Source: an uncultured Methylococcaceae bacterium
Lineage (GTDB): Bacteria; Pseudomonadota; Gammaproteobacteria; Methylococcales; Methylomonadaceae
Direction of reading: 5' to 3'
DNA: 64,000 bases
NCBI GenBank assembly: GCA_913056195.1
Contig: CAJXMF010000003.1
Span: 1-64,000, forward strand
A program made the translations under genes and the position numbers. A model generated the notes under the pieces. It ran no database searches, was not told where the DNA came from, and saw only the letters and a program-made list of their open reading frames with translations. The stretch's first letter is position 1. Each line of letters begins with the position of its first letter. Shown one piece after another: positions 29,784-41,376 of the stretch.

Positions 29784-29856
29784 TAAGCACTTCCAATTCG
29801 TTAAAACGATGCTATTCTATAATATTTCTCAACACCGTCTGAAAAAATTACCCCAG

Positions 29857-30603
29857 ATGACCACTGAAGCCGATTACTACATTAAAAATCCCAAGCAAAT
29901 CGTCAGTAAACTGAAGCTGTTAACGACACATAATTGTTTATTATCGGTCCATTTTGGTGACAAGGATGAATCATTTATCACCACAATTATAGATATTGAT
30001 GCCGATAATAAACGGGTTTACCTCGATTATGGCCCTGCCGAATACTTGAACAAGGGCCTGCTGACGGCTGACACGTTTGAATTTCGAACAGAGATTAATG
30101 GCGTAAAGGCGGCTTTCAGCGGCTTGAAAATTGTTCGTTCAAAATTAAAAGGCCAGACTGTTTTCGCCCTGACCCTGCCCGAATCTATTTTCTGGCGGGA
30201 ACGGCGCCGGAGTTATCGCGTAAAAGTGCCGCGTTTTCACGACAGTTTTATTGCGATTCCGCTCCTGATAAGACAGGATGACGCTGAGACAGAAAGCCGG
30301 GTTTTTCATTTTAAACTCTACGACCTCAGCATCTGCGGTTGTGCTTTTTTAAATGACAAAAAAGACTTTGTCAGTCAATTCGTTAGCAACACAACTTTAG
30401 AAAATTGTCAGCTATACCTGCAAGGTATAGCACTGGAAAACATTCACATCACTTGCCGCAATACTAGCATCCTGGAAGACAAAAAGACCGAGTTCAGCCA
30501 ACGCATCGGCTGCAGCTTTGATAACATCCGTGTGGGCTATGAGTCGTCTATCCAGCGCTATATGCAGGATATCGAGCGGGAGCAGGCCAATATTCGCCAC
30601 TAA
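29857..30603 (+). CDS. YcgR-like PilZ-domain flagellar brake protein
   Basis: Likely start ATG 29857 (MTTEADYYIKNPKQIVSKLKLL); PilZ motifs RRRSYRV (RxxxR) and DLSICG (DxSxxG). Confidence 0.8.
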   Translation: MTTEADYYIKNPKQIVSKLKLLTTHNCLLSVHFGDKDESFITTIIDIDADNKRVYLDYGPAEYLNKGLLTADTFEFRTEINGVKAAFSGLKIVRSKLKGQTVFALTLPESIFWRERRRSYRVKVPRFHDSFIAIPLLIRQDDAETESRVFHFKLYDLSICGCAFLNDKKDFVSQFVSNTTLENCQLYLQGIALENIHITCRNTSILEDKKTEFSQRIGCSFDNIRVGYESSIQRYMQDIEREQANIRH

Positions 30604-30665
30604 TCTGGCCCAGATATTTTACCAGTCGGATTAGCCGTTCCTGGCACGCCTGGGTCAGGCTTTCG

Positions 30666-31568
30666 TCAAATAAATTTAAACAGTGACAAATTCTGCACCT
30701 TGGCGAAAGCTTGCTGCGAGGCTTGCAGCGCCAGGGTTTCTTGGTTGAACTGACTGATCGCGCTGGCATAATCCAAATCTTTTAATCTGGATTTAGCCGT
30801 TTTCATATCCAATAGATAATCGGCATGCGCATTTTGTTGTTTTTCGATCAAATTAAGCCGTGCACCAATCGACGACTCGGTGGTGATCATTTTCTGAAGA
30901 TGCGGCTCCAGCTGGCCTAATGTCGCCGCTGACGGGTTGCCTGCGCGTAATTGAGTGGTAAAGGTTTTAATAACATCAAATACACTATCAGCCGAGGTGC
31001 TCGTCGTCGGGCCAAACACCTTATTGCCCGGATCACCATCGGCCACGGTCAACCCATCATCAATCTGGATTTTACGCTGATTGCTGTCACCCTGATAGAC
31101 AAATGGCGCGCCTGGCGTTGCACCCGCCTTAAACGGAACCTGCTGGTTCATCATGCCGGCAAACAAATATTCGCCATTAGCGTTTTTAGTGTTGGCCAAA
31201 CTCAGCAACTGCGCGCCCATTTGATCGATTTCATCGGCAATCCCATTGCGATCGGCTTGATTGTTAATCCCATTCAGGCCTTGCAGTCCCAGCTCCTTAA
31301 TCCGGTTCATAACATCCAGCGCACTTTTCAAGCTTGTTTCTTCCAACCCCAAACGTTGCCTGGCAGCGCCCAGATTGCCCTGAAATTGCTTGATCTGATC
31401 GATACGCTGCTGAAATGCCAGCACTTGCGCATTATCCAGTGGCGCTTCGCTGGGTTTTAGAAATTTTTCACCGGACGCTAATTTCAATTGCGACTGATTC
31501 ACCTTGTTTTGCTGCAACAACACTGCATTCAAACCGAGTTGATGACTCCAGGCCGTTGAAATTTTCAT
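30666..31568 (-). CDS. flgL: Flagellar hook-associated protein 3
   Basis: MKISTAWSHQLGLNAVLLQQNKVNQSQLKLASGEKFLKPSEAP. Confidence 0.93.
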   Translation of the reverse strand: MKISTAWSHQLGLNAVLLQQNKVNQSQLKLASGEKFLKPSEAPLDNAQVLAFQQRIDQIKQFQGNLGAARQRLGLEETSLKSALDVMNRIKELGLQGLNGINNQADRNGIADEIDQMGAQLLSLANTKNANGEYLFAGMMNQQVPFKAGATPGAPFVYQGDSNQRKIQIDDGLTVADGDPGNKVFGPTTSTSADSVFDVIKTFTTQLRAGNPSAATLGQLEPHLQKMITTESSIGARLNLIEKQQNAHADYLLDMKTAKSRLKDLDYASAISQFNQETLALQASQQAFAKVQNLSLFKFI

Positions 31569-31577
31569 AGTGACTCC

Positions 31578-33263
31578 TTATCTGACCGCGTTAATCAGCG
31601 TATCAAAAATCGTTTTCGTCGTCGCAATCGATTGTGCCGAAGCCTGATAGGCCTGTTGTAATTTAATCAAATCTGCTGCTTCCTGATCCAAATTCACGCC
31701 CGATATAGTGCTCATTTGTTCTTTGGCGTTATTCAGTAACACCTCTTGCGCCGAGCGCCCGACCTTGGCCGAATGGGTTTTATTGCCGACATCGGTTACC
31801 AGTTGCGTAAATTGCCCCTTAAAGCTGGCCGTCCCGTTGAGCATGATTTTTTGTTGCTCCAGCCCGGCTAACGCCAGAGCATTACGGTTATCACCTGGAA
31901 GCGGGCCACTAGCGCTGTTCAGACTGCTGGCCGCGGCAATTTTTCGTGGATCAGTCAGGGCAACACCGATCGAATCGGCTGCAGAATAGGTGGGCCGAAT
32001 TAAAAATTCATCGCCTGCAACGGGCGCAGTGCCAATCGAAATTTGAATACCCGGCAAGGTGTTAGGCGGTGTCGCCACCAGATTACCGGCAACGTTGCTT
32101 AATGAAATAACCGAATTATCTGACAATCGTTTCAGGCTATAGCTGGGCCCTGTCCCGACGCTAAGCTGATAATCGCTGCTGTCGATAAGCCCTGTCGCAC
32201 TACTGTCGAAACTCACACTGATACTACCGGTACTGCCGGCAGAGGCTTGTACCGGCACAGCGCCTATCCCGGAAAACAAATCACTACCGGCATTACCGTC
32301 CAGGTCAAACCCTGCGGCATGCTGCTGGTTCATTGTCATTGCAAAACTGGCCGCCAACTGACCTAATGACTGTTGGGCCGGCGTCAGTAAATCATCCCGA
32401 AAACGTATCAATCCCGATAACTTGCCACCGGATAATTGCGGTGTAATATCAGCAAATGCGCCGGTTGATGGATCTTTAACCCCAATTTCCAGTTTTTCAC
32501 TATCCAACGGAGATTGCTGTACGCTGACAGCCATGGCACCATTGGATAACACCAGCGGCTGTCCCTGGCCGATAAAAACATTCAATACATTGTTTCCTCC
32601 CGGCACTACCGATACATCAACGACTTTTGATAACTTACTGATCAGTAAATCCCGCTGATCCAAGAGGTCATTGGCTTTATAACCGACATTGGCATTAGAG
32701 CTTTGTTCGGATATTTTCTTGTTCAGGTCGGCAATCGACTTGGCATAGTTATTAATCTTTTGCACAGCACCGCTCATCCCCTGATTGAGCTGCGTCCTCA
32801 ATTCTTTCAACCGGTTTTGCATGGTAGCAAAGCGACCGGTTAAATTCGTCGCCTCTGAGAGCAGGGTTTGCCGCGCCGGGATCGAGGCCGGATCATTGGC
32901 GACATCGTTCATGGCATTGAAAAACTGTTTCATCGCCGGCATCACCGAGGTATCCGGGCTGGCCATCAGATTATCAACCTGCTCGGCCATGACATAATAT
33001 TGGTCAGAATCATTAAATGTAGATTGACTGGAACGTAGCTGCCGGCTGGTAAATTCATCATATTGCCGAACAATATCGGTAATATGCACACCATTACCCA
33101 AAAACCCGGCACCTGTACGTTGCGCTGCATTCGTACCCAGCTCTACCCGTTGCCGGCTGTAGCCCTCGGTATTGGCATTGGCAATATTATGACTGACTGT
33201 CTGAAGAGAGCGTTGCAAGCTGTTCAGGCCTGAAACGGCAGTGTCTAAAATACCTGATGGCAT
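31578..33263 (-). CDS. flgK: Flagellar hook-associated protein 1
   Basis: LDTAVSGLNSLQRSLQTVSHNIANANTEGYSRQRVEL; C-term SGVNLDQEAADLIKLQQAYQASAQ. Confidence 0.97.
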   Translation of the reverse strand: MPSGILDTAVSGLNSLQRSLQTVSHNIANANTEGYSRQRVELGTNAAQRTGAGFLGNGVHITDIVRQYDEFTSRQLRSSQSTFNDSDQYYVMAEQVDNLMASPDTSVMPAMKQFFNAMNDVANDPASIPARQTLLSEATNLTGRFATMQNRLKELRTQLNQGMSGAVQKINNYAKSIADLNKKISEQSSNANVGYKANDLLDQRDLLISKLSKVVDVSVVPGGNNVLNVFIGQGQPLVLSNGAMAVSVQQSPLDSEKLEIGVKDPSTGAFADITPQLSGGKLSGLIRFRDDLLTPAQQSLGQLAASFAMTMNQQHAAGFDLDGNAGSDLFSGIGAVPVQASAGSTGSISVSFDSSATGLIDSSDYQLSVGTGPSYSLKRLSDNSVISLSNVAGNLVATPPNTLPGIQISIGTAPVAGDEFLIRPTYSAADSIGVALTDPRKIAAASSLNSASGPLPGDNRNALALAGLEQQKIMLNGTASFKGQFTQLVTDVGNKTHSAKVGRSAQEVLLNNAKEQMSTISGVNLDQEAADLIKLQQAYQASAQSIATTKTIFDTLINAVR

Positions 33264-33275
33264 AATCGTTACCTT

Positions 33276-34172
33276 TTAGTTCATTGCCAGCCGAGTTGCC
33301 CCTTTATACACCCGCATGACTTTGCGGGCATATTCTGGGTCAGTTGCATAACCGGCTTTCTGTAATTCATGCATATACTGTTCCGGATTTGACGAAACTT
33401 GCAATGCCTGCCGATATCGCGGATTGTTTTTTATAAACCGTGCATAATCCATAAAGCTTTGCTGCCAGGAGCCATACGACCTGAAATGTGCCTTTTGTTT
33501 TCGGGGTATTCCGCGTTCAAATTCCAGCGTGACTTTTTCGACACTTGCACCTCTCCAGGATTTATCCGCCTTGATATTAAACAGATTAAAACTGCTATGG
33601 CCATCGGCATGTGTCATCACACCCTTTCCCCAACCGGTTTCCAATGCCGCCTGCGCTAATAATATTCCGGCATCGACACCAAGTTCATCCGCCGCTTGCC
33701 GGGCAAAGGGCAGTAATTTATGGACAAAGTCCGATTTGCCTGTAATAGCCTCATTCGCTGTAAACGTCTCAGCGACTGTCGGTGCCGCCGCGGCTGTCTT
33801 TGTCATTTGGGTATGGGGGCTGGCATGGGTCGATTTCAGATAATCCTCAACGCCTAAACGATTAGCCGGATCAGCCGACTTTGGCGAAAGCTGTTTAACC
33901 ATTAAATCGGCCAGCCCAATACCCGGTTTAGCGGCTAAATGCAACGCCAGCTGCTGGTCATACATACCCTGAAAAAATTTACTCTGGTCACTGTCCATAA
34001 TGCCATCAGCCAACTTTGCCTGGCGCATGCTTTTTAGCACCATACCGAGAAAAATAGACTCAAACTGAGCGGCAACTTTTTGCAGGGCGGCAGGATCATG
34101 TTTGCGAGCCGCCGTTTTCAATTTAGCCAGCCCCGAAAATTCGGTATAAACTTCAGAATCTTGTAATTTCAT
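33276..34172 (-). CDS. flgJ: Flagellar rod-assembly protein / peptidoglycan hydrolase
   Basis: ESIFLGMVLKSMRQA; ILLAQAALETGWGKGVM; HFRSYGSWQQSFMDYARFI. Confidence 0.97.
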   Translation of the reverse strand: MKLQDSEVYTEFSGLAKLKTAARKHDPAALQKVAAQFESIFLGMVLKSMRQAKLADGIMDSDQSKFFQGMYDQQLALHLAAKPGIGLADLMVKQLSPKSADPANRLGVEDYLKSTHASPHTQMTKTAAAAPTVAETFTANEAITGKSDFVHKLLPFARQAADELGVDAGILLAQAALETGWGKGVMTHADGHSSFNLFNIKADKSWRGASVEKVTLEFERGIPRKQKAHFRSYGSWQQSFMDYARFIKNNPRYRQALQVSSNPEQYMHELQKAGYATDPEYARKVMRVYKGATRLAMN

Positions 34173-34186
34173 GTCATTTTACCTGC

Positions 34187-35281
34187 CTAAATCACAATCA
34201 ATTCGGCCCGCAAGGCGCCAGCGGCCTTCAAGGCTTCCAGTATGGCCACCAAATCGCTGGGCGCCGCCCCCACCGCATTCACCGCTTTAACGATTTCATC
34301 CAGCGACACCCCCGGGTTAAAGACAAACATATGATTCGCACCGGTCTCATTAACCTTGACCTGAGATTGCGGCGTCACGGTGGTTTGCCCTTGCGCGAGC
34401 GGATTCGGCTGACTGACTTGTGGATTTTCGCTGATAGTTACCGTCAAACTGCCATGCGAAACCGCTGCCGGCTGTACTCTGACCTTACTATTAATAATCA
34501 CGGTGCCCGAGCGTGAATTGACGATCACCCGAGCCGGTGCATCGTCCGGCAAGACAGTTAAATTTTCTACCAAGGATGCAAACATCACCCGCTGCGACCT
34601 GTCCGCTGGGGCACTCACCCGCACCGATGTCGCATCGATCGCCCGCGCGGTGCCTTCACCCAGTTTCTGGTTAATGGCGCGAACCATTCGCGTTGCAGTG
34701 GTAAAATCCGGGTTATGCAGATTAAAGATGAGTTCATTGGCATTTTCAAATGGCGTCGCCACGGTTCTTTCCACTGTCGCACCGCTCGGAATTCGACCAA
34801 CGGTCGGATTATTCACCGTAATATTAGAGCCATCCGCGCCTGATGCACTCAAACCACCGACCACCAGATTGCCTTGCGCCATTGCATAAACCTTGCCATC
34901 GACACCTTTTAATGGGCTCAATAACAAAGTGCCGCCGCGCAAGCTTTTGGCATCACCGATTGCCGACACCGTCACATCAATGGTTTGCCCCGGCTTGGCA
35001 AAAGGCGGCAACTCTGCGCTCAGCGCCACGGCTGCAATATTTTTTGCCTTTGGATCAATACCAGGCGGCAATCGTAAACCCAATCGCGTTAGCATATTAG
35101 CCAAAGTCTGGCCGGTAAATTTAGTTTTATCGCCCGATTTCGGCAACCCCGCAACTAAGCCATAACCCACCAACTGGTTACTGCGCACACCTGCCATTGA
35201 AGCCAAGTCTTTGATTCGTTCAGCCCATACCCATTCACTGCACAAAAACAACATTAAAAAAACCATGCCTCGCCACTTCAT
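34187..35281 (-). CDS. flgI: Flagellar P-ring protein
   Basis: Likely start 35281 ([46 protein letters not shown]). Confidence 0.97.
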   Translation of the reverse strand: MKWRGMVFLMLFLCSEWVWAERIKDLASMAGVRSNQLVGYGLVAGLPKSGDKTKFTGQTLANMLTRLGLRLPPGIDPKAKNIAAVALSAELPPFAKPGQTIDVTVSAIGDAKSLRGGTLLLSPLKGVDGKVYAMAQGNLVVGGLSASGADGSNITVNNPTVGRIPSGATVERTVATPFENANELIFNLHNPDFTTATRMVRAINQKLGEGTARAIDATSVRVSAPADRSQRVMFASLVENLTVLPDDAPARVIVNSRSGTVIINSKVRVQPAAVSHGSLTVTISENPQVSQPNPLAQGQTTVTPQSQVKVNETGANHMFVFNPGVSLDEIVKAVNAVGAAPSDLVAILEALKAAGALRAELIVI

Positions 35282-35292
35282 CACTGTTCCCC

Positions 35293-35970
35293 TTAAAATG
35301 GAAAAATGGGACTTAAAAAGAAGCGGGCCAGCCATCCCACCTTGCTGGAATCGGCAATACTGCCTTCGCCCGTGTATATGATGGTGGCATCTGCAACCTG
35401 GGTCGACAATACGGTATTATCCGCGGCCACATCTTCCTGCCTGACGATGCCGGATACGCGGATAAATTCATCGCCATCATTCAGCGTCATACGCTTCTCG
35501 CCCCGGACTTTCAAATTACCATTGGGCAACACCTGAACGACGGTGACGGAAACTTTACCGGTCAGAGTATTGTTCTGTTGCGACGTCCCTGTCCCCTGGA
35601 ATCGATGCGTCGATTTCATTTTGGTTTTCAAGTCATGTCCCAGCAAGGCCTGACTGGCAACTCCCCATAATGTGGGTGCCGTCACCGAAACCGAATTATC
35701 CTTGCCGGCATCCAGACTGGCCTTTTTTTTGGCTTTGTTCTTTTCTTGCAAGACAATCGTCAGAATATCGCCGACCCGTCTGGCGACACGGTTTTCGAAC
35801 AGTCGGGTATCATAACCCGCTTGGTAAATTGAACCGGTATTTTGTGCCGGCGGCCTTAAATCACTGGCCTGCGCCGGTGCGAAGTCCGGGTCACGTTTGG
35901 GCAAACTGCCCCCACACGCCGTCAACAGCGACGCCATCAGTACAACGCTTACTATTTTAATCCTGTTCAT
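35293..35970 (-). CDS. flgH: Flagellar L-ring lipoprotein
   Basis: Likely start 35970 ([21 protein letters not shown] lipobox); [20 protein letters not shown]. Confidence 0.96.
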   Translation of the reverse strand: MNRIKIVSVVLMASLLTACGGSLPKRDPDFAPAQASDLRPPAQNTGSIYQAGYDTRLFENRVARRVGDILTIVLQEKNKAKKKASLDAGKDNSVSVTAPTLWGVASQALLGHDLKTKMKSTHRFQGTGTSQQNNTLTGKVSVTVVQVLPNGNLKVRGEKRMTLNDGDEFIRVSGIVRQEDVAADNTVLSTQVADATIIYTGEGSIADSSKVGWLARFFLSPIFPF

Positions 35971-35992
35971 AACATGACCTGCATGTATTGCA

Positions 35993-36781
35993 CTAGAGCT
36001 GTTGGGTAACAAAGGACAACATTTGGTCGGTTTTCGAGATTGCCTTCGAATTCATTTCATATGCCCTTTGTGTCTCGATCATATTGACCAGCTCCTCGAC
36101 CACGTTGACGTTAGAGGTTTCCAATGAACCTTGAAACAAAGGCCCGTATTCATTCTCACCCGGATTACCAATAACCGGCGCACCACTGGAAACCGATTCA
36201 CGATACAGGTTTTCCCCCACCGGCTCCAGACCCGTCGGGTTAACAAAGTCAGCCAGTTGAATCTGGCCTAGCTGAACCGGTGTTGCATTGCCGGGCTGCA
36301 AGGCGGATACCGTACCATCGCGGCCGATAGTGAGTGACATGGTATCCGGCGGTACCGTAATCGCAGGTTGTAATTCCAGACCGCCAGAGGTTACGATTTG
36401 TCCTGTAGAGCTGAGTTTGAACTCACCGTTCCGGGTATAGTTGATATCCCCATTGGGCATCAGTATCTGGAAAAAACCACGCCCGCTGACCGCCACATCC
36501 AGGGAGTTTTTCGTTTGTTGGAGATTACCCTGGGTATGAATTTTTTCAGTGGCTACGGTTCTGACCCCGGTGCCTAACTGCAAACCTGAGGGGAGCGTTG
36601 TATTCTGTGTGGATTGTGCACCGACCTGGCGTATATTTTGATACACCAGGTCTTCAAACAAAGGTCGGGATTTTTTAAATCCGGTGGTATTTACATTGGC
36701 CAGGTTATTGGAAATAACCGCCATTCTGGTTTGTTGGGCATCAAGGCCGGTTTTGGCCACCCATAATGCGCGTTCTGTCAT
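35993..36781 (-). CDS. flgG: Flagellar basal-body rod protein (distal)
   Basis: [43 protein letters not shown]. Confidence 0.98.
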   Translation of the reverse strand: MTERALWVAKTGLDAQQTRMAVISNNLANVNTTGFKKSRPLFEDLVYQNIRQVGAQSTQNTTLPSGLQLGTGVRTVATEKIHTQGNLQQTKNSLDVAVSGRGFFQILMPNGDINYTRNGEFKLSSTGQIVTSGGLELQPAITVPPDTMSLTIGRDGTVSALQPGNATPVQLGQIQLADFVNPTGLEPVGENLYRESVSSGAPVIGNPGENEYGPLFQGSLETSNVNVVEELVNMIETQRAYEMNSKAISKTDQMLSFVTQQL

Positions 36782-36830
36782 AACACCCTCCTGATGACAT
36801 TTTTTTGTCTTATCAAGAGTAATGCAGTTT

Positions 36831-37571
36831 CTATGCCATTTGCATCAGTTTGGCCGCAGCACTGGCGTTTTCGTCGGCATTTTTCATAACTTTGGTCTGC
36901 AACTCAAAATGACGCGCTAATTCAATCATCGACACCATCGCTTCGATAGCATTGACATTACTGCCTTCCAGCGCGCCTTGAACCAAGCTGACATCGGCGC
37001 TGGCCGGCAAAGCGTTACCCGCTTTGTCATACATCAGACCATCGAGTCCTTTTTCCAGAGCCTGAGTTTCGGGTTTAACCAGTTTGATCCGGTCAACGAC
37101 AACCAGGGTCGCTGCATTGCTACCTAACGGCACAATACTGATTGTGCCGTCGCGACCAATCTCCAGCTTATCGTATGGCGGAATGGCAACCGGCCCCTGA
37201 GCACCTAAAACCGGCAAACCTGCTTCAGTTTGCAATTGACCTTGCGGTGAAATTTTCAAATTTCCTGAGCGAGTATAGGCTTCCTGACCATCCTTACCGG
37301 AAACCGCCAGCCAACCATCCCCTTTAATCGCCACATCCAGATTTCGCCCCGTTGTTTGCAACATCCCCATGCTCATGTCTGTCGCCGGACGTTCGGTCAT
37401 CGCATAAACCCGGCTCGGATACCCTGGACCAAATACCGGCATACTGCGAAATTGATGTAAATCCGACTTGAAGCCCGTGGTCTGACTGTTCGCCAGATTA
37501 TTGGCGTTCGCCGTTTGCGCCAGCAAGGTCTGCTTAGCGCCACTCATTGCAATAAAGAGACTACGATCCAT
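36831..37571 (-). CDS. flgF: Flagellar basal-body rod protein
   Basis: [37 protein letters not shown]. Confidence 0.97.
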   Translation of the reverse strand: MDRSLFIAMSGAKQTLLAQTANANNLANSQTTGFKSDLHQFRSMPVFGPGYPSRVYAMTERPATDMSMGMLQTTGRNLDVAIKGDGWLAVSGKDGQEAYTRSGNLKISPQGQLQTEAGLPVLGAQGPVAIPPYDKLEIGRDGTISIVPLGSNAATLVVVDRIKLVKPETQALEKGLDGLMYDKAGNALPASADVSLVQGALEGSNVNAIEAMVSMIELARHFELQTKVMKNADENASAAAKLMQMA

Positions 37572-37588
37572 GCGCGTTTCTCCTGGCT

Positions 37589-38875
37589 TTAAATATTCAG
37601 AATACTCTGAACAATCTGGTTTTCAGTGGTAATGGTTTTGGCATTGGCCTGGTAGGACTGTTGAGCCACGATCAAATTTACCAATTGCTTTGACAATTCA
37701 ACATTAGAGGCTTCAACTGATCCCGATTGAATCACCCCAAAATTATTGGACCCCGGTTGCCCCGACACCGGATCACCGGAAGCGGCATTTTGTCCCCAAA
37801 TGGTATCACCTTGTTTGGATAAGCCTTGCGGATTCGAGAATCGACTTAATGCCACCTGTCCCAATGTCTTGGAACCGCCATTACTGAACCGGGCAAAAAT
37901 CACCCCTTCTTTATCGGTATCGATCCCCGTCAATTGCCCGGCAGGCAAACCATTCTGTTTAAGCTCATTAACACTGAACTTTTGATTGAACTGAGTTGAA
38001 CCAAAATAACTCAGCTTGTTGATCTCAATATCGCTGGCACCCGTCGCTGGCGTAATCGCATAAGGCGCTAAATCGAATAACCCATCCACGACACCACTTG
38101 AGTTCACCGGTGCTTTTAGATTGCCAGCGGCATCAAATTTCAGCTCACCAAAAGCGGCTCCCGATTGCAAATTAACCGGATTACCATCAATATAATGATG
38201 AACCTCCCAAGTCGGGTCACCGGCAACCACGCCCTTATTGACGAAATAAGTGGTAAAAATATGCGACGTCCCAAATGAATCATACACAGTGCCCGAGGTT
38301 TGACTCGTATAGGTATTGACATTTGTTTTATCAAAAGGCGTGACCGCTGCGATAGGTTTACTAGCATCAAGATTGACCCCAATACTAAGCTTATCTGTTG
38401 CACGCGGCTGACCGGCAATGGTATTAATTTGGATAGGTTGCATCACACCGGTACTGAAACCATCGGCTACGGTATTTCCATTTGGCCGGTAGGCCAGTAA
38501 GGCCTGCCCCTGATTGTTGACAATATAGCCATCCTTGTTGAGTTTGAACTCTCCGGATCGCGTATAAGAACGATTGTTCACATCAGTTGGGCTGGCGGCC
38601 AGGCTAAAAAAACCCTCACCACTGATCGCCAAATCAAGATTGTTGCCGGTAAAATTCAGATTTCCCTGCTTAAATTGTTGTGCCACATTGGCAACCCGTA
38701 CACCTGACCCTGCCGTAATCGCACTCACCCCACCCAAACTTGCTGCATAAACATCGGCAAATTCAGCCCGTGACTTTTTAAAGCCTGTCGTGTTGGCATT
38801 GGCAATATTATTGCCGGTTACCGCCAGATTCTTGGATGCGGCCGCCAGGCCACTTAATGCTGTACTAAATCCCAT
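37589..38875 (-). CDS. flgE: Flagellar hook protein
   Basis: [44 protein letters not shown]. Confidence 0.97.
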   Translation of the reverse strand: MGFSTALSGLAAASKNLAVTGNNIANANTTGFKKSRAEFADVYAASLGGVSAITAGSGVRVANVAQQFKQGNLNFTGNNLDLAISGEGFFSLAASPTDVNNRSYTRSGEFKLNKDGYIVNNQGQALLAYRPNGNTVADGFSTGVMQPIQINTIAGQPRATDKLSIGVNLDASKPIAAVTPFDKTNVNTYTSQTSGTVYDSFGTSHIFTTYFVNKGVVAGDPTWEVHHYIDGNPVNLQSGAAFGELKFDAAGNLKAPVNSSGVVDGLFDLAPYAITPATGASDIEINKLSYFGSTQFNQKFSVNELKQNGLPAGQLTGIDTDKEGVIFARFSNGGSKTLGQVALSRFSNPQGLSKQGDTIWGQNAASGDPVSGQPGSNNFGVIQSGSVEASNVELSKQLVNLIVAQQSYQANAKTITTENQIVQSILNI

Positions 38876-38887
38876 CGTTCACCTACC

Positions 38888-39562
38888 TCACAAAATTTGT
38901 TTGATTTCACTGAATTTGACTGAACCGAGGCCTTGCAGATTAACCTTTAGGCCTTGTCCACCCTGATTCAAACTGACGCTTTCCACTTTGGACTTTATAT
39001 GTGTTTGCAATACCGTATTCTGTTTTCCGATTTGAGCTTCGACCTTGACCTGATAAACACCAGGGTTTGCCAATTCATTGTTATCGGTCATCCCATCCCA
39101 ACTGAATGCCATATCACCCTTAGCCTGTGTGCCTAAATCAATGGTCCGAACCGGCTCGCCCGTAGCTGGGTCTGAAATCTTCAAAATCACAGAACTGGCT
39201 GAATCAGGCAGTGTCACGCTTCCCGAAATCGTGCCGCCAGCGGCGAGCAAACCTTCTGTTGCCGGAGCGGCAACATATCGCCCCACCAGACTTGCCGCCT
39301 GCAAAGCCTGGCCGGAGCTGACAGAGCCTGCAAAATCCTTAAACGATTTTTGCAAATCCTGAATGCCGGAAACTGTGCTGAATTGTGCCATTTGCCCCAA
39401 GAAATTGCCGTTATCCATCGGCTTTAACGGGTCTTGATGCGTTAATTGCGTTGTCATCAGCTTTAAAAATTGATCTTGCTGTAACGTCGCTTTTTTAGGT
39501 TTATTTTGATCAACAGTCGCCAAACCTAAGTTTTTATATTGACTCAGTGCATCGATAGCCAT
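38888..39562 (-). CDS. flgD: Flagellar hook assembly scaffold
   Basis: QDQFLKLMTTQLTHQDPLKPMDNGNFLGQMAQFSTVSGIQDL. Confidence 0.97.
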   Translation of the reverse strand: MAIDALSQYKNLGLATVDQNKPKKATLQQDQFLKLMTTQLTHQDPLKPMDNGNFLGQMAQFSTVSGIQDLQKSFKDFAGSVSSGQALQAASLVGRYVAAPATEGLLAAGGTISGSVTLPDSASSVILKISDPATGEPVRTIDLGTQAKGDMAFSWDGMTDNNELANPGVYQVKVEAQIGKQNTVLQTHIKSKVESVSLNQGGQGLKVNLQGLGSVKFSEIKQIL

Positions 39563-39573
39563 CGATTAATCTC

Positions 39574-39987
39574 CTATTGTCCCATTCTCAAGGTCTGCAA
39601 CATCAACTGCTTGGCCGTATCCAGCACTTGAACATTATTCTGATAGGAACGCGATGCCGACATCATATTGGCCATCTCTTCGACCGTATTGACATTGGGT
39701 TTATAGATATAGCCATTTTCATCCGCCATCGGATGATTAGGCGCATATTCCATCACCGGAGGCGCTTGGTTTTCGACGACACCTTTAATCATCACCCCGC
39801 TGGCCGCCTGCTGCGTATCCAATAAATTTTTAAGTTCGGCAGCAAACACCGGCTGTCTGGATTTATAAACCTGATCAATGCTGCTGCTGACACTGTTGGC
39901 ATTGGAAATATTACTGGCTACCAGGTTTAAACGCAGGTTTTGTGCATTCATGCCACTGCCGGCAATATCAAAGATTTTCATAGTCAT
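39574..39987 (-). CDS. flgC: Flagellar rod protein
   Basis: FDIAGSGMNAQNLRLNLVASNISNANS; NVNTVEEMANMMSASRSYQNNVQVLDTAKQLMLQTLRMGQ. Confidence 0.97.
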   Translation of the reverse strand: MTMKIFDIAGSGMNAQNLRLNLVASNISNANSVSSSIDQVYKSRQPVFAAELKNLLDTQQAASGVMIKGVVENQAPPVMEYAPNHPMADENGYIYKPNVNTVEEMANMMSASRSYQNNVQVLDTAKQLMLQTLRMGQ

Positions 39988-39989
39988 GG

Positions 39990-40391
39990 TTATTGTCCTT
40001 TAATCGCCGCCATCAATCCGGAAAATTTGCCATTGAGAAACCGCAGGCTGGCTTGGTATTGCACCGCATTTTCAGCATATTTAGCCTGTTCGATATGCTC
40101 TTCCACCGTATTACCATCTAATGAAGCCTGCTGGGGATTACGGTATTTAAGCTCGCCACCCAGCCATTGCTGATCTGGCACGATATGCCGTTGCCGCGTT
40201 TTTTCGAGACTGATATGAGAAGACTGCTGCTGTAAAACCGCTTTGAAATCCAGGTCACGCGCCTTATAGTCAGGCGTATCCGCATTCGCCAGATTGGCGG
40301 CTAAAAGTTCGCTGCGTTTCTCCCGCAGCATCAACGCGTCAGGATGAAGGCCTAAAGCCGATTGAAAGTTGATTGCCATAACTGTCACCAT
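39990..40391 (-). CDS. flgB: Flagellar rod protein
   Basis: SALGLHPDALMLREKRSELLAANLANADTPDYKARDLDF; start may be 40379 (MAINFQ). Confidence 0.96.
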   Translation of the reverse strand: MVTVMAINFQSALGLHPDALMLREKRSELLAANLANADTPDYKARDLDFKAVLQQQSSHISLEKTRQRHIVPDQQWLGGELKYRNPQQASLDGNTVEEHIEQAKYAENAVQYQASLRFLNGKFSGLMAAIKGQ

Positions 40392-40413
40392 TTTGTCTTT
40401 TTACAAAATGACA

Positions 40414-40429
40414 TGCAGTTTATGTACCA
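40414..40429 (-). promoter_or_regulatory. Putative sigma54 promoter of the flgBCDEFGHIJKL operon
   Basis: Minus strand TGGTACATAAACTGCA versus consensus TGGCACGNNNNTTGCW; GG and GC doublets correctly spaced; just upstream of flgB. Confidence 0.65.
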
Positions 40430-40487
40430 ACTTTTATAAAGAAAAAATCAAAAAGAGGGAAGTGTATCAAACGGCAGCGGACACTCA

Positions 40488-41309
40488 CTATTTCTTGCGA
40501 TAAAAGCGTGCGCCGCCCATTCTGACCGATTCAAATTGTGTTAATGTCTGCGGCATGGCTTCGGTACTGCTGAGAAAAATAGCACCACCCGGCTCCAGAG
40601 CATCCGCCATGCGCCGTAAAATATCGACTTTAATCGGATTAGGAAAGTAAATCAGTACATTACGACAAAAAATAACATCGAAACGTCCTAGCACCGAAAA
40701 TGGTTTAAGCAAATTAAAGGGTTGGAATTTGACCCGGTTTGTAATCCTGGAATTTAAACGATAACCGTCGGCAACCGGTGAAAAATAATGCGCTTTATAG
40801 TAATGGTCCAAGCCTCTGGACACAGCGAGTTCACTATAAACTGCCTGCCGCGCGCGTACCAGAACCGCTTCGGAAATATCGGTGCCGATAATTTGCACGT
40901 TTTTCGACTTACCCAGCTTTTGAATAACACGTTCTGCACACATACTGATGGAATACGGCTCCTGCCCTGTCGAACAGGCCGCCGACCAGATTTTGACAGA
41001 GCCTTCCTTGCGCGCCAGCAGCTCGGGCAACACATAATCCAGTAACACATCGAATTGTACGGAATCTCTGAACCAAAATGTTTCATTGGTCGTCATCGCA
41101 TCCACAACGGCCACTTTAAGCTGTTGAGTCATCGGCTTTAATGAATTCAGGCCTTGTACCAATTCGGGAAAAGACGTCAGATCAAATTTTTTCAACACCG
41201 GCGACAAACGGCTCTGTACCAGATACTGCTTGTTTTTACCCAGCTCTATTCCACTATTTTCAAGCAAAAAATCACAAATAGCCTGATAGTCCAGCGCCGA
41301 AATATCCAT
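40488..41309 (-). CDS. cheR: Chemotaxis protein methyltransferase
   Basis: TTNETFWFRDSVQFDVL; WSAACSTGQEPYSISMC; VIFCRNVLIYF. Confidence 0.97.
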   Translation of the reverse strand: MDISALDYQAICDFLLENSGIELGKNKQYLVQSRLSPVLKKFDLTSFPELVQGLNSLKPMTQQLKVAVVDAMTTNETFWFRDSVQFDVLLDYVLPELLARKEGSVKIWSAACSTGQEPYSISMCAERVIQKLGKSKNVQIIGTDISEAVLVRARQAVYSELAVSRGLDHYYKAHYFSPVADGYRLNSRITNRVKFQPFNLLKPFSVLGRFDVIFCRNVLIYFPNPIKVDILRRMADALEPGGAIFLSSTEAMPQTLTQFESVRMGGARFYRKK

Positions 41310-41376
41310 CTTAAGTATGCTCTGCCATTAATACAATCATGCTTTTTTAACAAGCACCCAAACAGCACTGACCTTT

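Noticed and set aside
29784-29856. Guanidine riboswitch upstream of the Gdx/SugE-like gene
   Set aside because: The short divergent spacer lacks recognisable guanidine-I/II/III motifs
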